NCBI RefSeq assembly: GCF_003675385.1 | Contig: NZ_RCWZ01000001.1 | Span: forward strand, 1,426,001-1,490,000 | DNA: 64,000 nt | From: Mucilaginibacter kameinonensis | Lineage (GTDB): Bacteria; Bacteroidota; Bacteroidia; Sphingobacteriales; Sphingobacteriaceae | Reading direction: 5' to 3' | In this document: positions 42,611-52,209 of the stretch, piece by piece | How positions within the stretch are numbered: position 1 is the first letter of the stretch | Layout: every line of letters starts with the position of its first letter | Notes under the pieces: generated by a model | Told to the model about the DNA's origin: nothing | Seen by the model: only the letters and a program-made list of their open reading frames with translations | The model's database searches: none | Program-made: the position numbers and the translations under genes

Positions 42611-43801
42611 ATGAAATTTATAATCTACATATTTTTAATGACAGGCAGCATCGCGTTAGCAGGGCAGGTTATGGCCCAGGATAAAGGTTCAGAAAAAATA
42701 AGCTGGTCGGTACCGGTACGTATCCCCCCTGTACCCGGTACTGATAAGCAATTAGGTTTGGCCGGCGTTTTTACGGGGACAAGCAATGGTGTTTTGATCA
42801 TTGCCGGAGGCTCTAACTTTGCCGATGGCGCTATGCCCTGGCAGGGTGGTAAAAAGCTGCACTATGATGATGTGTATGTTTTGGAAAAGGGTTCGACTGG
42901 TAAATTCAACTGGCTTAAACCTAAAACAGAACATCTATCACAAAGAATAGCTTATGGCGCCAGCACAACCCTTCCTGAAGGAATTGTTTGCGCTGGTGGT
43001 GAAACCGAAACAAGCCCAGGCAGCACTAATGTTTTTTTAATGAATTGGGATTCAGAAAAAAAGGATGTGGTTTTTGTTGATCTGCCATCATTGCCCTTGC
43101 CATTGGCAAACGCCTGCATGACCAGTATTGGAAAAGTGATCTATTTAATTGGCGGCGAAAGCGAAGGCAAGCCATCCGCTAAATGTTTTGCACTAAATCT
43201 GGCAGATCAAGCGCTGCGATGGAAGTCTATTGCTGATCTGCCGGTAGCTATGTCACATTCTGTCGCGGTTACGCAATCCAACGGGAAATATCCCTGTGTT
43301 TATGTGATTGGTGGCCGGAGCAGTACAGCATCGGGCATTAGCGATTTGCATGGCTATACTTTTTGCTATGATCCGCTGATTAACAAATGGATAGGGCTGA
43401 GCAAAGTAACAGATGCTAAACAGCCAATTAATATTTCGGCAGCCACCGCGGTAACTGTTGGTACGCGTCACATACTGCTAATAGGCGGAGACAAGGGAAC
43501 CATCTTCCATCAGATTGAAACTTATAACGCGCTTATAGCCAAAGCTAAAACTGATGAAGAAAAGCAAAGCTTACAGCAACAGAAATTAACATTGTTGAAT
43601 AATCATCCGGGTTTTAGTAAAGATGTATTTCAATTTAATACTGTGAGCAACTCCTGGCAAAAAATTGGCCAATTACCGTTTTACGGGCAAGTAACTACTA
43701 CTGCTGTGTTATGGGGTAGTGAGATATTTATCCCCGGAGGCGAGATCAAGCCGGGCATCCGTACAGCGGCAGTAAGCATGGGAAAATTTAACAGCAAATG
43801 A
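42611..43801 (+). CDS. Cyclically permuted mutarotase (NanM-like, Kelch propeller)
   Basis: A 396-residue periplasmic protein with signal peptide (AGQVMAQ) and Kelch-type blades (GVLIIAGGSNFADGAMPW, GIVCAGGETE, VIYLIGGESEGK, VYVIGGRS, HILLIGGDKGT, SEIFIPGGEIKPG). It belongs to the family that speeds alpha/beta anomer exchange of N-acetylneuraminate. Sialidase releases the alpha form while transport and the lyase use other forms. The last four bases overlap the transporter start (ATGA). Confidence 0.88.
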   Translation: MKFIIYIFLMTGSIALAGQVMAQDKGSEKISWSVPVRIPPVPGTDKQLGLAGVFTGTSNGVLIIAGGSNFADGAMPWQGGKKLHYDDVYVLEKGSTGKFNWLKPKTEHLSQRIAYGASTTLPEGIVCAGGETETSPGSTNVFLMNWDSEKKDVVFVDLPSLPLPLANACMTSIGKVIYLIGGESEGKPSAKCFALNLADQALRWKSIADLPVAMSHSVAVTQSNGKYPCVYVIGGRSSTASGISDLHGYTFCYDPLINKWIGLSKVTDAKQPINISAATAVTVGTRHILLIGGDKGTIFHQIETYNALIAKAKTDEEKQSLQQQKLTLLNNHPGFSKDVFQFNTVSNSWQKIGQLPFYGQVTTTAVLWGSEIFIPGGEIKPGIRTAAVSMGKFNSK

Positions 43802-45039
43802 AACAAGGAAAAAATTATCCCTGGCTTGTGGTCGCCTTATTATTGGTAGTAGCGCTGCTCAATTATATGGACAGGCAAATGCTCTCGGTAATGAAACCGG
43901 CCATGGAGGTGAATATTGCCGAACTGAAATCGGCCACAAACTTTGGCTACCTGATGGCGGTATTCCTGTGGATATATGGTTTGATGAGCCCGGTTTCAGG
44001 GATCATCGCCGACAGGCTAAACCGTAAATGGTTAATTGTTTGCAGCTTGTTTGTTTGGTCGGGTGTTACGTTTGCCATGGGGTATGCCGCTACGTTTAAC
44101 CAGCTGTATATTCTTCGTGCTGTTATGGGTATTAGCGAAGCCTTGTATATCCCGGCTGGGTTGTCGTTAATAGCTGATTTTCATACCGCTAAATCAAGGT
44201 CGCTCGCTGTAGGTGTGCATATGACGGGTTTATATGTTGGGCAGGCGCTGGGAGGCTTTGGAGCCACGGCCGCTGCCGCTTTTTCGTGGCAGGCTACTTT
44301 TCAAACATTTGGGGTGGTGGGCATGGTGTACTCTGTTATACTGATCATGTTTTTGAAAGAGAAAGATAAAACAGGCGATACACAGTTAACAGTAGCACAA
44401 CAGCCAAAGCAAAACAAAAATTTATTTAAAGGACTTGCAGCCCTGATAGGCAACAAAGCCTTTTGGGTGATCCTGTTTTATTTTGCCGTTTCCAGTTTGC
44501 CGGGCTGGGCGACCAAAAACTGGCTGCCTACGCTGTTTGCTCAAAACCTGCATATTGATATGGCGACCGCCGGGCCGTTGTCTACCATAACCATAGCTGT
44601 TTCGTCATTTGTAGGAGTGATCATGGGCGGGCTTTTATCCGACAAATGGGTACATAAGAATAAAAAAGGCCGCGTATTTACAAGTGCTATTGGGTTGTCC
44701 CTCACTATCCCGGCACTATTACTAATGGGCTTTGGTCATTCACTGATCTTTGTTGTAGGTGCGGGCATTTGCTTTGGGTTGGGCTATGGTATGTTCGATG
44801 CTAATAATATGCCCATCCTGTGCCAGTTTGTTCCGGTAAAAAATCGGGCGACTGCCTACGGTATCATGAACATGACGGGCGTATTTTTTGGCGCCTTTAT
44901 CACGGATAGGTTAGGCAAATCATCAGATGCCGGAAGCCTCGGGGCCGACTTTGCCATGCTGGCGGCAGTTGTGCTCATAGCCCTCGCGGTGCAGCTATAT
45001 TTTCTGCAACCGGCACACGACGAGTATACTGATGCCTGA
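43798..45039 (+). CDS. nanT: MFS transporter, probable sialic-acid uptake
   Basis: A 413-residue inner-membrane protein with about 12 helices. LNYMDRQMLSVMKPA and the loop DRLNRKWLIV mark the anion:cation symporter group of the major facilitator superfamily, which includes sialic-acid and hexuronate carriers. Translation is coupled to the mutarotase gene by ATGA overlap. Sialic acid as substrate is inferred from the operon. Confidence 0.85.
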   Translation: MKQGKNYPWLVVALLLVVALLNYMDRQMLSVMKPAMEVNIAELKSATNFGYLMAVFLWIYGLMSPVSGIIADRLNRKWLIVCSLFVWSGVTFAMGYAATFNQLYILRAVMGISEALYIPAGLSLIADFHTAKSRSLAVGVHMTGLYVGQALGGFGATAAAAFSWQATFQTFGVVGMVYSVILIMFLKEKDKTGDTQLTVAQQPKQNKNLFKGLAALIGNKAFWVILFYFAVSSLPGWATKNWLPTLFAQNLHIDMATAGPLSTITIAVSSFVGVIMGGLLSDKWVHKNKKGRVFTSAIGLSLTIPALLLMGFGHSLIFVVGAGICFGLGYGMFDANNMPILCQFVPVKNRATAYGIMNMTGVFFGAFITDRLGKSSDAGSLGADFAMLAAVVLIALAVQLYFLQPAHDEYTDA

Positions 45040-45067
45040 TCTAATTCCAATCCTTAAAATTTAGCAG

Positions 45068-47176
45068 ATGAAATTTAATAATAAGTATTACCCATTGCTG
45101 CTGTTTGCTTTATTGATTGGGGTAAAACAGTTATGTGCGCAAACCGGAGGTATCAAGGTAGCCTGCATTGGTAATTCGGTTACCTATGGCTACGGGTTGG
45201 CTAATCCTGCACAGGAAAGCTACCCCGCTCGGTTACAAAAACTGCTGGGCACTCAATACAGCGTTTTAAACTTTGGGCATAGCGGCGCTACATTGCTTAA
45301 AAGCGGTCATAATCCGTACTATAAAACGCCGGAGTTTAAAGGGCTCATAGCATCTAAGCCAAACATAGCCATTATTCATCTCGGACTTAACGATACCGAT
45401 CCGCGGGACTGGCCCGATTACAGGCAAAACTTTGAAGCGGATTATGCTTGGTTGATTGATACAATCAGGAAAGCCAATCCGCGTGTACATATTTTCATTT
45501 GCCGGTTAACGCCAATCTTTAGCGGGCATCCGCGGTTTAAATCAGGTACAAGGGATTGGTACTGGCAAATTCAAAACCTGATCCCTTTGATTGCAAAAGC
45601 AAATCAAGTCGACCTGATCGATTTTAATAAGCCGCTTCATAACCGCCCTGATCTCTTTGCCGATAATTTGCATCCAGATAAGGAAGGTGCATCAATATTG
45701 GCCCGGACGGCTTACAGCAGGCTTACCGGTAATTATGGTGGTTTAAAACTACCGTCCGTGTTCGCCAGCCAGATGGTATTACAGCGTGACAGGCCAATCC
45801 CGGTATATGGTACAGCTAATGCCGGAGTTGAAATAACCGTTAGATTCGAAAAAGTTGTTGTAAAAGCGAATACAGATGAAAATGGCGAATGGAAAGTAAC
45901 GCTGCCTGCATCAAAGGCAGGCGGGCCTTTTCAAATGACGGTGAGTACTAAAGATACCAGCATCACCCTCAACAATATTTTGATGGGCGATGTTTGGCTT
46001 TGTGCCGGACAATCCAACATGTATTTTCCGCTAAATCACTCGGCAGAGGGTATTGCTGCTATAAAAGCTGCATCGACAAACGCAAAACTGCATTTATATA
46101 AACTCGGCCCACAGGCAGAAACTTATCCGGTAGTTTGGGATTCGGTAAGTTTAGCCAAAGCCAACAAACTCGATTTTTTTTCAGGTTCATGGAAAGCATG
46201 CGACAGCGGTTCGACGGCGGACTTTTCGGCGGTTGGTTATTATTTCGGTGAAAAGATAGCCAAAGATACCGATGTGCCTATCGGCTTGATTGAAGTGGCT
46301 GTAGGCGGTTCACCAACCGAGTCATGGATAGATCGTTATACTATGGAGCATGATGATCAACTGGTTGATATGCTGAATAACTGGCGTAGTTCTGATTATG
46401 AAATGGCTTTTTGCCGGGAGAGGGCAGCTATCAATTTAAAGAATGCAGTTAATATTAAGCAACGGCATAGCTATGAGCCCTGTTATAATTATGAAGCGGC
46501 CATCGATCCGCTTACGCGCTTCCCCATAAAAGGAGTGGTATGGTACCAGGGCGAAAGCAATACGCATAACGTTGAACTTTACAGCCATTTATTTACAACG
46601 CTCGTAAGTAGCTGGCGGCAGACGTGGGGGGCTGATCTGCCTTTTTACACTGTACAACTATCGGGTATCAACAGGCCCTCATGGCCAGTTTTCAGGGATA
46701 CTCAGCGTAAGTTGCAAAAGAAGATCCCCGATATGCAAATGGCTGTAAGCTTTGACTTCGGCGATTCATTGAACGTACACCCCACCAGGAAGCGGGAAAT
46801 AGGAGAACGACTGGCCCTGCTGGCAGCGCGTTATACTTATCACCAACCTGTAAAAGCCAATAGTCCCGAACCGTTGACAGCTACCAGACAAGGTAATCAA
46901 ATTGTGATATCCTTTGAATTTGCCGCCCAGCTAAAAACAGCAAATAATAAAGACCTGATAGGTTTTGAGCTGATCAACAATAAAGGTCAAAGTATTTTGC
47001 CAATCGCAGCTATCAGGGGGAGTAAAGTATACCTTACTATTCCGGCAGGTGAAAATATCAAGGCAATCAACTACGCCATGCAGCCATTTACCCGCGCTAA
47101 TTTAATTAATGAGATGGGGCTGCCAGCTCCAACATTTACCATGCAACCGCATGAAAAGGAAAATGTGTTCTATTAA
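45068..47176 (+). CDS. Two-domain SGNH hydrolase / sialate O-acetylesterase fusion, secreted
   Basis: A 702-residue protein with signal peptide (KQLCAQ). Domain 1 (about 28-220) is a GDSL/SGNH esterase: S37 in CIGNSVTYGYG, LGLNDTD, D199 and H202 in FADNLHPDK. Domain 2 (about 228-640) is the sialate 9-O-acetylesterase family: S316 in VWLCAGQSNMYF, GVVWYQGESNTHN. Two separate serine esterases in one chain suggest removal of acetyl groups from different positions of sialic acid before sialidase action, as with NanS-type enzymes. The C-terminal part (about 640-700) is beta-rich. Confidence 0.88.
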   Translation: MKFNNKYYPLLLFALLIGVKQLCAQTGGIKVACIGNSVTYGYGLANPAQESYPARLQKLLGTQYSVLNFGHSGATLLKSGHNPYYKTPEFKGLIASKPNIAIIHLGLNDTDPRDWPDYRQNFEADYAWLIDTIRKANPRVHIFICRLTPIFSGHPRFKSGTRDWYWQIQNLIPLIAKANQVDLIDFNKPLHNRPDLFADNLHPDKEGASILARTAYSRLTGNYGGLKLPSVFASQMVLQRDRPIPVYGTANAGVEITVRFEKVVVKANTDENGEWKVTLPASKAGGPFQMTVSTKDTSITLNNILMGDVWLCAGQSNMYFPLNHSAEGIAAIKAASTNAKLHLYKLGPQAETYPVVWDSVSLAKANKLDFFSGSWKACDSGSTADFSAVGYYFGEKIAKDTDVPIGLIEVAVGGSPTESWIDRYTMEHDDQLVDMLNNWRSSDYEMAFCRERAAINLKNAVNIKQRHSYEPCYNYEAAIDPLTRFPIKGVVWYQGESNTHNVELYSHLFTTLVSSWRQTWGADLPFYTVQLSGINRPSWPVFRDTQRKLQKKIPDMQMAVSFDFGDSLNVHPTRKREIGERLALLAARYTYHQPVKANSPEPLTATRQGNQIVISFEFAAQLKTANNKDLIGFELINNKGQSILPIAAIRGSKVYLTIPAGENIKAINYAMQPFTRANLINEMGLPAPTFTMQPHEKENVFY

Positions 47177-47187
47177 AATCTACTGAA

Positions 47188-48366
47188 ATGAGTTATTCTG
47201 AAACCGATTTACATACTTTAAAAACATTTTACGAACGTCAATTACTCCAGGATACGGTGCCGTTCTGGTTCCCCCGCTCTGTTGATGAAGAACACGGTGG
47301 CTACCTGTTCATGCGTGATCAGGACGGAAGCCTGATTGATGATGACAAAGCCGTCTGGATCCAGGGCAGGGCCGCCTGGTTGCTGGCCACTTTGTATAAT
47401 ACCGTAGAGCCCAAACAGGAGTGGCTGGATGCTTCCCGCTCGGGCATTAACTTTTTGCTTGATCATTGTTTCGATACCGACGGACAAATGTTTTTCCACG
47501 TAACCCGCGATGGCAAACCCATCCGGAAACGTCGTTACTTTTTTTCCGAAACATTCGCGGTTATTGCCATGGCGGCTTACGCCAAGGCCTCGGGCGATGA
47601 GGGTATCGCTCAAAAAGCAAGGGAGCTGTTTGGCAAATGTATTGAGTATGCCACGGTGCCCGGTTTGCTTCCGGCAAAGTTTACCTCTACACGTCCTTCA
47701 AAAGGTATTGGTGTACCCATGATCATGATCAATACGGCCCAGCAATTACGCGAAACCATTGGCGATGAACGCTGCGACGGGTACATCGAAAAATGGATCA
47801 AAGAAATTGAGACCGATTTTGTAAAGCACGATATTAAATGCGTTATGGAACAGGTTGCACCTGATGGCAGTATTATTGACCATATCGATGGGCGTACCCT
47901 AAACCCCGGTCATGCCATGGAGGGTGCCTGGTTTATACTTCACGAAGCCAAATACCGAAATAATGATGCGCACCTGATTGAGCTTGGCTGCACTATGCTG
48001 GATTATATGTGGGAACGCGGTTGGGACAAGGAGCATGGCGGCATTTTATATTACCGCGATGTTTATGATAAACCCGTGCAGGAATACTGGCAGGATATGA
48101 AATTCTGGTGGCCGCACAACGAGGTGATCATAGCCACCCTGTTGGCTTATACCCTCACTGGTAACGAAAAATATGCCCGCTGGCACAAAATGGTTCATGA
48201 TTATGCTTATGATAAATTTCATGACCCGGTAAACGGCGAATGGTTTGGCTACCTGCACAGGGATGGTAGTTTGGCGCAAACGGCCAAAGGTAATTTGTTT
48301 AAAGGGCCTTTTCATTTACCCCGTCAGGAATGGTATTGTATGCAATTATTAAAACAACTGAAATAA
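47188..48366 (+). CDS. AGE-family epimerase (N-acylglucosamine 2-epimerase)
   Basis: A 392-residue cytoplasmic alpha/alpha barrel: GGYLFMRDQDGS, KAVWIQGRAAWLLATLYN, FFSETFAVIAMAAYA, LNPGHAMEGAWFILHEA (His in GHAME) and WWPHNEVIIATLLAY (His/Glu). Probable step is ManNAc to GlcNAc, the route used by Bacteroides instead of a ManNAc kinase. No kinase gene is in this operon, which agrees. Confidence 0.9.
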   Translation: MSYSETDLHTLKTFYERQLLQDTVPFWFPRSVDEEHGGYLFMRDQDGSLIDDDKAVWIQGRAAWLLATLYNTVEPKQEWLDASRSGINFLLDHCFDTDGQMFFHVTRDGKPIRKRRYFFSETFAVIAMAAYAKASGDEGIAQKARELFGKCIEYATVPGLLPAKFTSTRPSKGIGVPMIMINTAQQLRETIGDERCDGYIEKWIKEIETDFVKHDIKCVMEQVAPDGSIIDHIDGRTLNPGHAMEGAWFILHEAKYRNNDAHLIELGCTMLDYMWERGWDKEHGGILYYRDVYDKPVQEYWQDMKFWWPHNEVIIATLLAYTLTGNEKYARWHKMVHDYAYDKFHDPVNGEWFGYLHRDGSLAQTAKGNLFKGPFHLPRQEWYCMQLLKQLK

Positions 48367-48367
48367 C

Positions 48368-49531
48368 ATGAAGAAATCAATCATATCCATATTGATCAGC
48401 CTGTTTGTTAGTGCTGTTTATGCGCAGCAGCAGGAAGTAACGGTTTTTAAATCGGGGGCCGACGGCTATAAGTCGTTTAGGATTCCGGCTATTGTTAAAG
48501 CGCCAAACGGGGAGCTACTTGCCTTTGCAGAAGGTAGAGTAAATGGCGGAGGCGATTTTGGTAATATCCAGATCGTATTGAAACGAAGCACTGATGGTGG
48601 TAAAACATGGGGAGCCTTACAGGTAGTGGCCTCCAATGATACGCTGCAAACAGGTAATGCCGCCCCGGTGGTTGACTACACCGATCCTGCCTATCCCAAA
48701 GGACGTTTGTTCCTATTTTATAATACAGGTAATGCACCCGAAAACATGGTGCGTAAAGGAAAAGGTCTGCGTGAGGTGTGGTATAAAACATCAACCGATA
48801 ATGGCTTAAGCTGGTCAGCCCCGGTGAATATTACCTTGCAGGTGCACAAACCCAAACAGCCGCAGGTTAACAGCGCTTATAACTTTAATGAAGACTGGCG
48901 CAGCTATGCCAATACCCCTGGCCATGCCATACAGCTAACAGCCGGAAAATATAAGGGCAGGATCTATATAGCATCTAATCATTCGGCAGGTGAGCCGCAA
49001 AAGCATTACGCCGATGGACGGGCTTTTGGTTATTATACGGATGATCATGGCAAAACATTTAAGCTGAGCGATGAAGTGAATTTACCGGGAGCCAATGAAA
49101 ATATGGCTGCCGAACTCAGTGGTAACAAACTGATGATGAATATTCGTAACCAGTTGGGTAATGTAAAACAACGAATTGTTGCTATAAGCAGCAACGGTGG
49201 CCAAACCTGGGATACCACTTATTTTGACGCGCACTTGCCCGATCCGGTTTGCCAGGGGAGTATCTTAAATTTGGGTAAGAGTAAAGGCAAAGCTATTATA
49301 GCAGTTTGTAATGATGCCGATACGCTGCACCGGGATAACCTAACGCTTCGTGTTAGTTTTGACGAAGGTAAAAGTTGGAAACAGAACTATGTTATCGCAA
49401 AATCGCCAGAAGGTTATAATGGAGATTACAGCGCTTACTCAGACCTGGTGGCTATTGATCAAAAGCATATAGGTATCCTGTACGAAAAGGACGATTATAA
49501 ACAGATAGTTTTTACCCGACATGACTGGTAA
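48368..49531 (+). CDS. nanH: Exo-alpha-sialidase, GH33
   Basis: A 387-residue secreted sialidase. Signal peptide ends YAQQ. Seen: F37-R-I-P40 (arginine triad, first Arg), Asp-box repeats STDGGKTW (74-81), STDNGLSW (142-149), a weaker one at DDHGKTF and SSNGGQTW (274-281), acid Asp in VNGGGDFG (about 63), Glu in NMAAELSG (E249) and Arg in MMNIRNQ (R260). Lacks the extra N-terminal carbohydrate-binding domain of Bacteroides NanH. It ends inside the next gene (11-base overlap). Confidence 0.93.
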   Translation: MKKSIISILISLFVSAVYAQQQEVTVFKSGADGYKSFRIPAIVKAPNGELLAFAEGRVNGGGDFGNIQIVLKRSTDGGKTWGALQVVASNDTLQTGNAAPVVDYTDPAYPKGRLFLFYNTGNAPENMVRKGKGLREVWYKTSTDNGLSWSAPVNITLQVHKPKQPQVNSAYNFNEDWRSYANTPGHAIQLTAGKYKGRIYIASNHSAGEPQKHYADGRAFGYYTDDHGKTFKLSDEVNLPGANENMAAELSGNKLMMNIRNQLGNVKQRIVAISSNGGQTWDTTYFDAHLPDPVCQGSILNLGKSKGKAIIAVCNDADTLHRDNLTLRVSFDEGKSWKQNYVIAKSPEGYNGDYSAYSDLVAIDQKHIGILYEKDDYKQIVFTRHDW

Positions 49532-52082
49532 ACGGACTTTTACCACTTTGTGCTGTTTGCTTGTTTTCAGGCTGATGACGGCTGCGCAGGTGCAATTGCC
49601 TGTATATCGTGATTCGCTATTTTCAACTTACTATCAGCAGCGGGTAACCCATTTTAAAACGCTGCCCAAAACTACGGGCGATATCATTTTTTTAGGGAAT
49701 AGTATTACCGACGGAGCGGAGTGGAACGAATTATTTGGTGATAGCCGTATTAAAAACCGCGGGATCAGTGGGGACATCAGTGCCGGTTTAATCGCCAGAC
49801 TACCTGAAGTGGCTGACCGCAAACCGGCGAAAGTTTTTCTGCTTATCGGCGTAAATGATCTGTCGCGGAATACCTCGCCGGATAGCGTTGTTAAAAACAT
49901 TATGCTGATCGCCAATTATCTGCATGAAAAAACTTCTGATACAAAGCTTTATGTACAGAGCATTTTACCTGTTAATAAAATTTATAACAAGTTTGGAACA
50001 CATACGGGTAAGTCTGCACAAATTATTAAAGTAAATCAACAACTTGAAACAGGTGCGAACAGCAATCATTACACCTTTATCAATATTCATGACGCTTTTT
50101 GCGGGGCAGACGGACTGCTCAACCCCGAGCTTACTAATGATGGGCTTCATTTAAAAGGCGAAGGATACCTACTTTGGAAGCACCTGCTTTATCCCTATGT
50201 ATTTGACCTGGGTGCGAAACCGTCTTTAATGCCCTTGCCGCGATCTTTAAAGTGGCAGTCCGGTTTGTTTCCATTTTACAGTTGCAGTTCTGTTATTGCC
50301 GATAAAGGTTTGGTAAATGAGGCAAATATTGTAGAGGAACTGTTAAAGGTAAATGGCGCATATTCAATCGACCATGATTCCTCTGCTCATAAACCTTACA
50401 TCGAATTAAAGCTCGCTAAAATTAAGGTGCCCCAACACGCGGAGGAGGCTTATCGCTTGCAGGTTTCGGAAAATCATGTAAAGATAACGGCCAACACAGC
50501 TCACGGTATTTTTAACGGCATCCAAACCTTACGTCAGTTACTAAGAGATAATGTAATGCTGGATGCCTGTGATATAACAGATTGGCCTGCATTTTCATGG
50601 CGGGGTTATATGGTTGATGTTGGTCGCAATTATCAATCGGTTGAGCAGTTGAAGCAACAGATTGATATAATGGCTTTGTACAAACTGAATGTGTTTCACT
50701 TTCACGTAACGGAAGACATTGCCTGGCGCCTGGCCATAAAACAATATCCGGAGTTGACTAAGCCCGAAAATATGCTCAGGGATAAGGGACAATTTTATAG
50801 TGTTGATGACGTAAAAGAATTACAACGCTTTTGCAAAGACCGCCATATAGAATTTGTGCCTGAAATTGACATGCCAGGGCACAGCGGCGCGTTTAAAAGA
50901 GCCTTTCATGTCGACATGCAAAGCGATACCGGCATACGGATATTGAAAGATATCATCCGGGAGGTATGTGAAACCTATCAACCTGCTTACCTGCATATTG
51001 GCGGTGACGAGGTGAAGATTAGCAATGCAGGCTTTTTACCGGAGATCTGCCGCACAGTTGAACAATACGGTGTAAAAACCATAGGATGGAGCCCGGGCGG
51101 TATTGTACCTGCAAATACTATCAGGCAACTGTGGATGAAAGAAGGTGCTGTTGATAAAAAGATAAAATATATCGACTCGCGGCATATGTACCTTAATCAT
51201 ATGGATCCGCTGGAAAGTGTGACAACTCTTTTTTACCGCATGATTGGTGATGTGCCTGCAGGTAATGATAATGTTTTAGGAGGTGAGATCTGTTTGTGGA
51301 ACGATAGGGCCGTAAACCGGCAGGAAGACCTTTTAACGATGAACCCGGTTTATCCGGCTATACTAACCTTTGCCGAAAGGTCATGGCGGGGCGGAGGGCG
51401 ACCGGGTTGGACAGCAGCTATTCCGGTATCAGATACATCAGCATTTGATAGTTTTAAAGCATTTGAAAACCGGCTGCTTGATCAAAAGCAGCAACACTTT
51501 AAAACACTACCTTTTCCGTATCGGAAACAGCAAAATTTAGTGTGGAAATTTTATGGCCCTTATAGCAATGGCGGTAATCTGGAAGCAAGGTTTAAACCAG
51601 AATTGGATTCCCTGGTTGAGAATAGCTCGGTATTTACCGCGGCAGGCGGCACATTAATATTAAAGCATTGGTGGCATCCTTTGGTGACTGGTTTAATAGC
51701 TAATCCTAAGGAAAATACCACATGGTATGCTTCCACAAAAATATGGAGTGATACCGATGTAGATAAAAACTGTTGGATAGGTTTTAACAATCTTTCACGT
51801 TCATATGCCACCGATACCGCCAATCCTGGTACATGGGATGGCAGGGGAAGCGCCGTATGGGTAAATGGAAACCTTGTAAAAGCACCTGATTTGAAATTTG
51901 CAGGCAGGAAAGGAAATCTCGAATCACCATTGATAGATGAAGACTATGAATACCGGGATCCGGTAAAGATCAGTTTAAAAAAGGGATGGAATACCGTGTT
52001 GATAAAACTGCCGGTTGCAGTTTTCACCGCGAAGGATAGCAATAACCCGGTGAAATGGATGTTTACATTTTTGCCTTTCTGA
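49521..52082 (+). CDS. SGNH esterase fused to GH20 beta-N-acetylhexosaminidase, secreted
   Basis: An 853-residue protein with signal peptide (LMTAAQ). Residues about 25-228 form an SGNH esterase (S61 in IFLGNSITDG, LLIGVNDLS, D207/H210 in TNDGLHLKG). Residues about 235-360 are the GH20 alpha/beta domain and about 360-690 the barrel with the GH20 catalytic pair D496-E497 in LHIGGDEVKI; FVPEIDMPGHSGAF is also typical. A beta-rich tail of about 160 residues follows. It would deacetylate and remove GlcNAc/GalNAc exposed after sialidase action. Eleven-base overlap with nanH shows coupled translation. Confidence 0.9.
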   Translation: MTGKRTFTTLCCLLVFRLMTAAQVQLPVYRDSLFSTYYQQRVTHFKTLPKTTGDIIFLGNSITDGAEWNELFGDSRIKNRGISGDISAGLIARLPEVADRKPAKVFLLIGVNDLSRNTSPDSVVKNIMLIANYLHEKTSDTKLYVQSILPVNKIYNKFGTHTGKSAQIIKVNQQLETGANSNHYTFINIHDAFCGADGLLNPELTNDGLHLKGEGYLLWKHLLYPYVFDLGAKPSLMPLPRSLKWQSGLFPFYSCSSVIADKGLVNEANIVEELLKVNGAYSIDHDSSAHKPYIELKLAKIKVPQHAEEAYRLQVSENHVKITANTAHGIFNGIQTLRQLLRDNVMLDACDITDWPAFSWRGYMVDVGRNYQSVEQLKQQIDIMALYKLNVFHFHVTEDIAWRLAIKQYPELTKPENMLRDKGQFYSVDDVKELQRFCKDRHIEFVPEIDMPGHSGAFKRAFHVDMQSDTGIRILKDIIREVCETYQPAYLHIGGDEVKISNAGFLPEICRTVEQYGVKTIGWSPGGIVPANTIRQLWMKEGAVDKKIKYIDSRHMYLNHMDPLESVTTLFYRMIGDVPAGNDNVLGGEICLWNDRAVNRQEDLLTMNPVYPAILTFAERSWRGGGRPGWTAAIPVSDTSAFDSFKAFENRLLDQKQQHFKTLPFPYRKQQNLVWKFYGPYSNGGNLEARFKPELDSLVENSSVFTAAGGTLILKHWWHPLVTGLIANPKENTTWYASTKIWSDTDVDKNCWIGFNNLSRSYATDTANPGTWDGRGSAVWVNGNLVKAPDLKFAGRKGNLESPLIDEDYEYRDPVKISLKKGWNTVLIKLPVAVFTAKDSNNPVKWMFTFLPF

Positions 52083-52152
52083 AGTCGCTGATCTTTGTTT
52101 TAAGAGTTATTTGAGAATGAATTAATAACATAAATTTAATATTTACAATCCA

Positions 52153-52187
52153 TTGGCTTGTTAAACTTTGTTTAGTTTTGCTAAACA
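52153..52187 (+). promoter_or_regulatory. Promoter with overlapping dyad operator for the phosphonate-type cassette
   Basis: TAGTTTTG (52173-52180) fits TAnnTTTG; a TTG at 52153-52155 is 17 bases upstream. The dyad TGTTTAG - TTTTG - CTAAACA (52169-52187) covers the -7 box, so a repressor could block it. It separates this cassette from the sialic-acid operon. Confidence 0.45.
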
Positions 52188-52209
52188 TTGACATCTTAAG
52201 CCAATTTAA

